Of a stretch of 11,506 bases of DNA, positions 7,201 to 11,506 are shown in pieces. The notes under the pieces are model-generated. The model was not told the origin of the DNA and did no database searches. It saw nothing but the letters and a program-made list of their open reading frames with translations. The stretch comes from Chloroflexota bacterium (GTDB lineage: Bacteria > Chloroflexota > Anaerolineae > UBA4142). The DNA lies in the NCBI GenBank assembly GCA_016200825.1, contig JACQEA010000190.1:1-11506 (forward strand), written 5' to 3'. Every line of letters starts with the position of its first letter. The stretch's first letter is position 1. Made by a program: the position numbers and the translations under genes.

Positions 7201-8689
7201 TGCGGATATCTAACTCGTTGGCGTCACGATCGTAAAGGGCAAGTACAAATGCGTCGCACCGGAGCGCCGCGGTCACTTCGCGATAAACGGTTTCCAATCG
7301 TTCATTCAAATCAAGCGTTGTAACAATCGTGTTGGCAATCCGATTCAGCAAGGATAGACGATCCGCGCGCTGCTGGGTTTCTTCGAACGCGCGCGCGTTT
7401 TGGATCGCAATCGCGGCTTGATACGCGATGCCAGTTAAAAGATCAAGATGTTCTTGCGTATACGCGTTTAACGTGTAACTTTGCGTGGAGATCGCGCCAA
7501 TTACCGTTGAGCCACTGAACAGCGGCGCGAACAAAATCGACGCGGAAACTTTCGTTTGATCGCCCAACGCGTTGAGAGAAATTTGTTGCTTGCTCAGTTC
7601 CTCCGGCGATTTGTTGATCAGGAGCGGCGTTCCGTTGAGAATCGTTTTGGAAAGAAGCGTGCCGCGTTTCATTCGCGAAGACGGTTCGTCGTAGCGCACG
7701 CCAGCGTCGTACAGCAAGGGATAGGCAAGTTCTTCGGATTGCGCGTTATAAAGACAGACATAGAACGCGTCCAGCGTAATGACGCGCTGAACTTGCTCGT
7801 ATATCAATTGGAGAACGCTCTCCACTTTGCTCAGGGTGGAAACAGCGCGGCTGATTTCAATGATGGTTGCCAACTGTTGCGTGCGGCGCTTGACGTTATC
7901 TTCCGCGCGTTTGCGTTCCGTGATGTCACGGTAATTGACGACGATAGCCTGTATACTCGGCTCGGCGAGCAAATTCTGAGCGTCGCCTTCGATCCAACGC
8001 CAGGAGCCGTCTTTGTGCAAAAGCCGATATTGATCAGTGGCGATCTCGCCCGGATTTTTCAACAATCTTTTCAGAAAGTTAGGCTTGTTCTTCACGTCGT
8101 CCGGATGCACCAGATCAAACACACTTCGCCCGACCAATTCTGCGCTGTCATAACCCAAGACTCGGCGAACCGAAGGACTCTGGAACAACATCGTGCCGTC
8201 AGGACTGAGCAATGCAATCGCGTCCGAACTGTTTTCGATCAGCGCGCGGAATCGCTCTTCACTCTCGTGCAATTTTTCTTCCGCGCGCTTGCGCTCGACG
8301 GATCGCTCTTCAGCAACGGCGTGACGCGCTAGAACCGTAGCGGCATTTTCGACGCGGCGTTTCAGGACGCCGACCATCGCGACAATGGCTAATATCGCGC
8401 CTGCCATCACAACAGCGCGTTGCACATCTTCGAACGTTCTTGGAAAAAATTGCCCTGGGGTTGAGAAAAAAGTCGCGTAGGAAAAAGCGATCGCGCCGCT
8501 CATCATCCCAATTGGAATGCCACCTACAAAAGTTGCATAGGCAACGGCGGGTAAAAAAACAAGTCCGGGGTACGAAATGGGCGAAGCATTGCGCGCCATC
8601 AATTCGAGGAATAGAATCGCGAAGAGCGTGATGATGATACCCTTGATGCGCGCGAGCCAATGAAAGAACCCATCAAAGAAATCAGACAT
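4205..8689 (-). CDS. Membrane PAS / six-GAF / HD-GYP sensor, likely c-di-GMP phosphodiesterase
   Basis: A 1494-residue protein. Residues about 14-108 hold three or four membrane segments without a large outside domain, then a coiled linker. A PAS domain spans 141-262 (EERFRALIENSSDAIALLSP to YRDITERKRAE). Six GAF domains follow at about 272-433, 446-601, 612-770, 791-962, 977-1125 and 1141-1296, most closed by the same helix (IQNARLFEET and variants); the fourth is the most diverged. The HD-GYP domain (1310-1492) is canonical: H1334, H1366-D1367 (HDIGK), H1395, H1419-H1420-E1421, D1424 and GYP (1427-1429), D1448. HD-GYP enzymes hydrolyse cyclic-di-GMP. No GGDEF, kinase or receiver domain is present, so it is a one-protein switch from small-molecule or redox input to second messenger. 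It stands alone, with its own promoter and a possible attenuator upstream. Ligands unknown. Confidence 0.94.
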   Translation of the reverse strand: MSDFFDGFFHWLARIKGIIITLFAILFLELMARNASPISYPGLVFLPAVAYATFVGGIPIGMMSGAIAFSYATFFSTPGQFFPRTFEDVQRAVVMAGAILAIVAMVGVLKRRVENAATVLARHAVAEERSVERKRAEEKLHESEERFRALIENSSDAIALLSPDGTMLFQSPSVRRVLGYDSAELVGRSVFDLVHPDDVKNKPNFLKRLLKNPGEIATDQYRLLHKDGSWRWIEGDAQNLLAEPSIQAIVVNYRDITERKRAEDNVKRRTQQLATIIEISRAVSTLSKVESVLQLIYEQVQRVITLDAFYVCLYNAQSEELAYPLLYDAGVRYDEPSSRMKRGTLLSKTILNGTPLLINKSPEELSKQQISLNALGDQTKVSASILFAPLFSGSTVIGAISTQSYTLNAYTQEHLDLLTGIAYQAAIAIQNARAFEETQQRADRLSLLNRIANTIVTTLDLNERLETVYREVTAALRCDAFVLALYDRDANELDIRIREDMGKREPPVRRPMGTGLISFVIENKRALLIRNYEREKESLPKVNVFGTMQMPNSWLGVPLYVGTEVIGAISVQFYLPDAYGDTELELLSTIANTVAVSIQNARLFEETSSRATQMALLYDAGLTLNRELDENAQRQFLLKLAVKAVQATRANFFSYDAAREELVLSHGVGTSAEVEKKLRGATFRADQAATVPGWVSVHRLPLIIPDLKQDARWKRLDPEIQSGLWVPVQHEAKFLGVIAVLSPRVNAFTPHDERLLILFGNQVAIAMENARLLEETKTQAEELAHSNTMLSSLNRIAAHSQTHLQPEDIYATLDRELKAIGIESAVFEIEPEGEAMRLRYLSLEARALAVAEKLTGIPVKDLRVSNARFAPYETVVQKHATVIFPNVAEIAEQMVPMIPPAILRRAFEIVGLKDSQRALFAPLMAEERAFGVLGMMSEHLRASDIPSATIFANQLSIALQNARLFEQTRQRVQELEALAQVSQALRAARNLEELRERILQSTVRVLNARAGSFFLFDRQKQELIRAEAIGYPVAFGKLRFKLGEGIAGECALKAEPILLEDISTDPRIVERDAFRDLHKAIIFPIKTVEGVIGVLAISFSERGLPTFTEINIVSTIGEIAGNAIHRMQLHEETQSHLAQLAALREIDRSISSSLNLQLTLGILLKQTIQQLHADAAAILLLNPNTQTLEFGSASGLRTNELKSARIKLGSPYAGYAALERKSVLIPDLRDVRETFVQEKFIAAEEFRAYFCVPLIAKGEVKGVLEVFQRAPFQPSPEWIGFLESLASSASIAIENAQLFENLQRSNINLSLAYDRTIEGWSRALDLRDKETEGHTLRVTEMTLTLARAMGIREEELVHVRRGALLHDIGKMGIPDQILLKPGALTDVEWEMMRRHPVYAFDLLAPIDFLRPALDIPYAHHEKWDGGGYPRGLKGEQIPLLARIFAVVDVYDALTSDRLYRKAWSKEKTLEHIKSLRGMHFDPRVLDAFLEMIKE

Positions 8690-8800
8690 ATATTTGCTCT
8701 TTTACGATATGAACCAGTGATGCCAGTCTCTTTTGTTTTGAATCACACGGAACGGTATCAACCTTTTCATCCTTCCCCTTTGATTGAATCGACGGTATCA

Positions 8801-8847
8801 GGAAATAAAAATCGCCTTCAGCCGCGCATGAGAACGCGGGGAAGGCG
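8801..8847 (-). terminator. Terminator-like hairpin in the sensor leader
   Basis: On the minus strand CGCCTTC and CCGCG (8847-8835) pair with CGCGG and GAAGGCG (8826-8813) around an eight-base loop, giving 12 GC-rich pairs with a small internal bulge. ATTTTTATTT follows immediately. This has the form of an intrinsic terminator, ending about 115 bases before the sensor start codon and downstream of the sensor's promoter, so it would cut short the sensor transcript. It could also terminate read-through from further upstream. Confidence 0.65.
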
Positions 8848-8873
8848 GCCATTCAGCGACAATGTCCCCGCGT
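8834..8873 (-). promoter_or_regulatory. Possible antiterminator pairing in the sensor leader
   Basis: On the minus strand ACGCGGGGA (8873-8865) is the perfect complement of TCCCCGCGT (8842-8834), nine pairs with a 22-base loop. The second arm is part of the left arm of the terminator hairpin, so the two structures exclude each other. This is the layout of an attenuator or riboswitch expression platform. I could not match the 50 bases before it to a known ligand-binding RNA class. Confidence 0.45.
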
Positions 8874-8929
8874 GCAAAGAATTCGCACGAGGACAAAGTC
8901 AAAAAGCTAAACTAACTAAAAGTAAGCAC

Positions 8930-8957
8930 ATCTTACAACCAATTACTTGCGTGTCAA
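8930..8957 (-). promoter_or_regulatory. Sigma70-like promoter of the sensor gene
   Basis: TTGACA (8952-8957) and TAAGAT (8930-8935) on the minus strand, 16 bases apart: perfect -35, 4 of 6 at -10. Start of transcription would be near 8923, about 235 bases before the sensor ATG, which leaves room for the regulatory hairpins described. No better pair was seen closer to the gene. Confidence 0.5.
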
Positions 8958-9031
8958 TGACTACATTCAAAACTGTAACGATTCTGTAATCTCGTCATTA
9001 TTCGACCCGCGTTTGCAAAACAACGATTGTG

Positions 9032-9059
9032 TTGCCAAAACAATTCCGGTGGAGTAGAA
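9032..9059 (+). repeat. 28-bp promoter-like direct repeat, copy 2
   Basis: Second copy of the repeat at 4144-4171 (25 of 28 identical). It reads TTGCCA, 17 bases, TAGAAT (9055-9060), an acceptable sigma70 pair on the plus strand. No gene follows on that strand. The two copies flank the sensor gene with its leader. Confidence 0.55.
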
Positions 9060-9069
9060 TTAAATGGAA

Positions 9070-9097
9070 TAATGAGTAACGCGTAATCCGTAAATCA
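9070..9097 (+). repeat. Four tandem 7-bp units
   Basis: Four consecutive heptamers each beginning TAA (TAATGAG, TAACGCG, TAATCCG, TAAATCA). Same unit length as the array at 2265-2326 but a different word. Likely non-coding simple repeat. Confidence 0.5.
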
Positions 9098-9151
9098 GAA
9101 CACGAAAATCCCTTGCGCCTTGTTACAATCCTCGCCTGAATGCCGCGCGTC

Positions 9152-9235
9152 TCACGCGCGCGCGGGCGCGAAGAGCATCGCGCAAAAGATCAGTGCGGAA
9201 AAAATCGCGGCTCGAACAAAGTGGCGTGCGTTCAT
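9152..9235 (-). pseudogene. Signal-peptide remnant of a lost secreted protein
   Basis: A 27-codon frame, ATG at 9233-9235, stop TGA at 9152-9154. The peptide has two arginines and a histidine near its start (NARHFVR), a hydrophobic core (AAIFSALIFCAMLFA) and ends in PARA, a good signal-peptidase site, with the stop right after it. A signal peptide with nothing to export suggests a gene broken by deletion or frameshift. The next bases in the other two frames show no recognisable protein. It keeps a good promoter (TATAAT ending eight bases before the ATG), as does the M23 gene. A functional short membrane peptide is the alternative. Confidence 0.5.
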
Positions 9236-9243
9236 TGCCGAAA

Positions 9244-9272
9244 ATTATAGCATTGGTTCGTCTTCACTACAA
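9244..9272 (-). promoter_or_regulatory. Promoter of the signal-peptide remnant
   Basis: TTGTAG (9267-9272), 17 bases, then TGCTATAAT with a perfect extended -10 (box at 9244-9249). The ATG at 9235 follows after eight bases, so the mRNA would be leaderless or nearly so. Confidence 0.55.
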
Positions 9273-9325
9273 GCCCCGCAGAAAAAAGGGACTGGCTAAA
9301 CTTAAAGAGATATATATTCCTGCAA

Positions 9326-9517
9326 AAAAGAAAAGTTACAATGTCATTCTGAGCGACCCCTTCGTTTCACTCAGGATAAACTCCGGGAGCGAAGAATCTC
9401 GTTATGCATTATGAAATAAAGCGAGTCAACGAGATGCTTCGCGGAGTTTACAGTGAGCGAAGCGATACTGCTCAGCATGACAGCGGTATTTGTTCCCTTC
9501 GCAAGAATTTGATCTCC
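9326..9517 (-). repeat. Long dispersed palindromic repeat, copy B
   Basis: About 192 bases, the inverted partner of copy A (219-386). Long identical runs include the arm around GCTTCGCGGAGTTTACA (9436-9452). It is internally palindromic: TGTCATTCTGAG (9342-9353) faces CTCAGCATGACA (9471-9482). Copy B is the fuller version. In the direction of the genes it ends in a TTTTCTTTTTT run, so it could also act as a terminator for the binding-protein gene that stops at 9590. Confidence 0.8.
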
Positions 9518-9589
9518 GCGCGATTATGCACGCTCGCGGCGGTATATTTCAAAATCCGCCACGAGATCTCCGTATTTTCAAACGACAAT

Positions 9590-11014
9590 CTATTTGTCCA
9601 ATACCGCGTTTGCCTTTTTCTCCGCGTCTTGCAACGCATCTGGCGGCGACATCTTTCCACTCACTACTGCCGCGAGGCTGTCCGCGATCACGACACGGAT
9701 GTTGCTCCATCCCGCAACATTCGGCTCGGTGCGCGCGAATTTGAGCGCGTCGAACGCGGACGCGTAAGCGGGGTGCGCGGAAAAATAATCTGAAAGCAAA
9801 TTGCGCGATGTTTCGCGCGCGGGGAACGCGCCGAATGCTTTTGCAAATTCTGCGCTCGGCGCCGCGTCCATCATCCATTTGATAAACGCGAACGCGGCGC
9901 GTTCTCTTTCACGCGTCGATTTATAAATCGCAAATGCCTGCCCATAAACCAGCGCGACGCGATTTGGATTCGCGCTCGCGCGCGGGAATGTTGCAACACT
10001 CCAGTTGAACGGCTTGTCCGCGCTTTTTATGCTTTGCTCGTACGCGCGCAGACCCGCGAGCGAATCAAACGCGAACGCGATTTTGCGATTTGCGAAATCG
10101 AGCGGCGCTTGAAACGCGATTTTAGTTGGAACCGTGTAGCCTTTGGTGAGGTGATCTTTGATTTGAGTGAGCGCGTCGAGCGCGGGTTTGGAATTGAACG
10201 CAACCGTTTTCGCATCCGCGCTGATCAATTCACCGCCGCGCGCATAAACGGACGCCGCGAAATCGTACGCATTGAGATCGAGCGCGTAACAAAATATATC
10301 GGGCGGTTTAGAAATTGCGGCGCAGACGCGCGTGAATTCGTCCCACGTTTCGGGCGGCTTGGAAAATCCAATGCTCTTGAGTAAATCTGCGTTGTAAAAC
10401 ATCACTTGCATTTGTCGCGCGGGCGCGAGGGAATAAACGCGATTGTTGAATTGCGGATAACGATCAATGAAGGCGTTGAAAATGCCTGCGCCGTCCGTTG
10501 TGCGGAGTCCGATGTCCGGGTCTTGCATCAAATCATCGAGCGGAATGATCGCGCCACTTTTGATTTGCGCGGCGATGTCGGATGGATTGAGCAAAAAGAG
10601 ATCCGGCGGAAGATTGAAAGTCTGCGCGAGTGAAACGCGTTTGAGCAAATCGCTGTACGCGCCAATATTATTCGCGCGCACGCGGACGCGCGTTTGCGTC
10701 GCGTTGAATTTTTCAACGAGCGCGTACATCGTCACAAATTGATCTGGGGTTGCGGAAAACCAAAGTTGAATTTCGTTTGGCGCGGGGGTTGGTGAGAGAC
10801 GCTCCGCCGGAGCGTCTGTTCTCGCGCGCGGAGTGGCGGTTGGAGCAAGCGGCGTCGGCGAAATCGCGCAAGCGGTAAGAAAGAGGATTGTCATTGCGAG
10901 GAGCGCCGAAGGCGCGACGAAGCAATCCCCAAATTGTAATAAGGGGATTGCTTCGTCGCTTTTTTGTATTCGCGCGCAAAGTTGTTTTTGATGAAATTTG
11001 ATTTGATAATCCAT
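9590..11014 (-). CDS. Extracellular solute-binding lipoprotein of an ABC importer
   Basis: Family 1 (sugar/glycerol-phosphate type) binding protein. The lipobox LTAC has its cysteine codon at 10868-10870, followed by a Pro/Thr-rich linker and the binding domain. Recognisable stretches are EIQLWFSATPDQF, MYALVEKFNATQTRVRV, PPDLFLLNPSDIA, IPLDDLM, VMFYNADLLKSIGFSKPPET-type text, FAFDSLAGL and AFAFIKWMMD. It would capture a substrate outside the membrane and pass it to permeases not seen here. The start is uncertain. The ATG at 10894 leaves only eight residues before the cysteine, too few for a signal peptide, and has no ribosome site. I use the ATG at 11014, which yields a usable hydrophobic core (FVAPSALLAMTILFL). 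However, most of that leader is encoded by a palindromic repeat (10889-11045). The frame stays open to a TTG at 11137. It lies behind another binding-protein gene. The native 5' end may have been replaced. Confidence 0.85.
   Translation of the reverse strand: MDYQIKFHQKQLCARIQKSDEAIPLLQFGDCFVAPSALLAMTILFLTACAISPTPLAPTATPRARTDAPAERLSPTPAPNEIQLWFSATPDQFVTMYALVEKFNATQTRVRVRANNIGAYSDLLKRVSLAQTFNLPPDLFLLNPSDIAAQIKSGAIIPLDDLMQDPDIGLRTTDGAGIFNAFIDRYPQFNNRVYSLAPARQMQVMFYNADLLKSIGFSKPPETWDEFTRVCAAISKPPDIFCYALDLNAYDFAASVYARGGELISADAKTVAFNSKPALDALTQIKDHLTKGYTVPTKIAFQAPLDFANRKIAFAFDSLAGLRAYEQSIKSADKPFNWSVATFPRASANPNRVALVYGQAFAIYKSTRERERAAFAFIKWMMDAAPSAEFAKAFGAFPARETSRNLLSDYFSAHPAYASAFDALKFARTEPNVAGWSNIRVVIADSLAAVVSGKMSPPDALQDAEKKANAVLDK
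10797..10817. repeat. Small perfect palindrome inside the lipoprotein linker
   Basis: AGACGCTCC and GGAGCGTCT pair over nine bases around a three-base loop, inside the region coding for the Pro/Thr-rich linker just after the lipobox. It is in frame and breaks the otherwise Pro/Thr-rich composition (residues AERLS), which fits a small palindromic insert tolerated in a disordered linker. Confidence 0.55.
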
Positions 11015-11045
11015 CTGATCTTTCAAACCACTCCTCGCAATGACA
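10889..11045. repeat. Palindromic element with 15-bp terminal inverted repeats
   Basis: Ends are perfect inverted repeats of TGTCATTGCGAGGAG (10889-10903 and 11031-11045). Inside, 10914-10930 and 10943-10959 form a second perfect 17-bp inverted repeat (CGACGAAGCAATCCCC arms) around a 12-base loop. No protein of its own. It sits on the 5' end of the lipoprotein gene: its left end supplies the ATG at 10892-10894. The inner hairpin followed by a T-run on the plus strand would stop plus-strand transcription; on the gene strand it lies in or just before the coding region. Confidence 0.8.
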
Positions 11046-11059
11046 CGGTCATCAACAAA

Positions 11060-11090
11060 TTGGCGGGCTGGAATTTTTCCAACCCGCCAA
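11060..11090. terminator. Strong hairpin, likely terminator between the two binding-protein genes
   Basis: Arms 11060-11073 and 11077-11090 (TTGGCGGG type) pair over 14 bases with one mismatch that becomes G-U in the minus-strand RNA. A T-run follows on the plus strand (CTTTTTAG) and a weaker one on the minus strand (ATTTGTT). It lies about 130 bases after the stop of the upstream binding-protein gene and probably ends that transcript, at least in part. Confidence 0.55.
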
Positions 11091-11100
11091 CTTTTTAGTT

Positions 11101-11207
11101 TGTCATTGCGAGGAAACGGTTTTTGCTGACGAAGCAATCCCCAAATGCGTTTAGCCGATTGCTTCGCGGAGTTTACACTGAGCGGAGCGAATGTGCTCGC
11201 AATGACA
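11101..11207. repeat. Palindromic element with 12-bp terminal inverted repeats
   Basis: Begins TGTCATTGCGAG and ends CTCGCAATGACA, a perfect 12-bp inverted pair, with an inner 10-bp pair CGAAGCAATC / GATTGCTTCG (11130-11139 and 11157-11166). Same end sequence as the element at 10889-11045 but a shorter and different interior. Its right part (11161-11190) matches the long repeat copy B at 28 of 30 positions, so the element is a mosaic of both families. It lies between the stop at 11219 and the hairpin at 11060. Confidence 0.75.
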
Positions 11208-11218
11208 TCGCGCGGTAA

Positions 11219-11506
11219 TTATTTTCCGAAATTCGCGAGCGCGTCGTTCGCGCGTTGTACGCCTTCTTTCGCGGCTTCAGCCGGATCAATCGCTTTGAAA
11301 TCTGGCCCGGTTTTTTGCAGGAACACCGCGGTGTTCATATTCGCGATGATGCCGCGCACGGCTTGCCACGCGGGCGCGGTGGGTTCGCGGCGACCGATCG
11401 TCGCGAAGAATTGCAGACCAGATTTGAACTGCGGCAAATAATCCGGGAACGCCGGCGCGAGCGCTTTGGCTTTGGCGTCATCCAATGCGACGGTCGCGTC
11501 GATGGC
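11219..11506 (-). CDS. Extracellular solute-binding protein, C-terminal fragment
   Basis: The last 95 codons of a gene that enters from the right edge; the frame is open to the window end, so an internal TTG is not the start. Stretches such as PDYLPQFKSGLQ, TAPAWQAVRGIIANMNTAVF and DPAEAAKEGVQRANDALANFGK fit the end of a family 1 sugar-type ABC binding protein, where the final helix pair closes the C-terminal lobe. It precedes a second binding-protein gene in the same direction. The usual permease genes are not in the window and may lie to the right. Substrate cannot be told from this part. Confidence 0.8.
   Translation of the reverse strand, partial: AIDATVALDDAKAKALAPAFPDYLPQFKSGLQFFATIGRREPTAPAWQAVRGIIANMNTAVFLQKTGPDFKAIDPAEAAKEGVQRANDALANFGK

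Larger units (their letters stand above)
8690..9589. other. Gene-poor region upstream of the sensor
   Basis: About 900 bases without an intact gene. From the sensor outwards: its leader with hairpin and T-run (8801-8847), a competing pairing, a sigma70-like promoter (8930-8957), a plus-strand promoter-like repeat (9032-9059), a heptamer run (9070-9097), a signal-peptide remnant with its own promoter (9152-9272), and copy B of the long repeat (9326-9517). The stretch 9098-9151 shows nothing I can name. Open frames on the plus strand here lack ribosome sites and recognisable protein content. Confidence 0.7.

Noticed and set aside
7556..8332. 258-codon open frame on the plus strand
   Set aside because: It lies entirely antisense to the PAS and first GAF region of the sensor, has no ribosome site, and its arginine-rich translation has no recognisable motif. 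High-GC coding sequence often leaves the opposite strand open.
8823..8935. Cyclic-di-GMP (GEMM) riboswitch upstream of the HD-GYP gene
   Set aside because: I looked for the conserved core and tetraloop-receptor pattern of the known classes and did not find them. Only the terminator and competing pairing are supported.
8660..8989. 109-codon plus-strand frame diverging from the sensor
   Set aside because: It overlaps the sensor start and the leader hairpins, lacks a ribosome site, and its translation is low in recognisable structure.
9326..9517. Insertion sequence or CRISPR array
   Set aside because: No transposase or integrase frame is present, and the repeats are inverted and unevenly spaced, without regular spacers. 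They fit non-autonomous palindromic repeats.
11219..11485. Complete 88-residue protein starting at TTG 11485
   Set aside because: The frame continues without a stop to the window end, and the sequence matches only the C-terminal end of a solute-binding protein, so it is a cut gene.

Overview
The window looks like a chromosomal, repeat-rich stretch of a free-living, probably environmental bacterium. I infer Chloroflexota (Anaerolineae-like). The grounds are a very large sensor with many GAF domains ending in HD-GYP, a lipoprotein with a Pro/Thr-rich linker, sugar-type ABC binding proteins, frequent CGCG words, and many short dispersed palindromic repeats between genes. No marker gene settles the taxonomy. 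Every gene I can support is on the minus strand, so the text below follows transcription from right to left.

Right end (about 9590-11506): two extracellular solute-binding proteins of ABC importers. The first is only a C-terminal fragment running off the window edge (11219-11506). The second (stop at 9590) is a complete lipoprotein-type binding protein. Between them lie two small palindromic elements with TGTCATTGCGAG ends and a strong hairpin. One element sits exactly on the 5' end of the second gene and supplies its possible start codon and part of its signal peptide.

Middle gap (8690-9589): about 900 bases without an intact gene. It holds copy B of a long dispersed repeat, a 27-codon remnant that is a complete Sec signal peptide followed directly by a stop, promoter-like sequences, and a leader for the sensor gene with a hairpin plus T-run and a competing 9-bp pairing, as in an attenuator.

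Sensor (4205-8689): one 1494-residue membrane protein with PAS, six GAF domains and a canonical HD-GYP domain, a likely cyclic-di-GMP phosphodiesterase.

Four-gene block (434-4095): LysM/M23 cell-wall endopeptidase, adenosine-specific kinase family protein, DUF1028 protein with a C-terminal peptidoglycan-binding-like region, and a patatin-like lipase. They are closely spaced behind an extended -10 promoter that would give an almost leaderless mRNA. Two of the four (M23/LysM and DUF1028) point to the cell envelope. Whether the four act together is not shown by the sequence.

Left end (1-386): the first 37 codons of a TIR-domain protein with a very strong ribosome binding site and a sigma70-type promoter, then copy A of the long repeat, inverted relative to copy B. 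The two copies bracket about 9 kb. No transposase, CRISPR array, tRNA or rRNA was seen.
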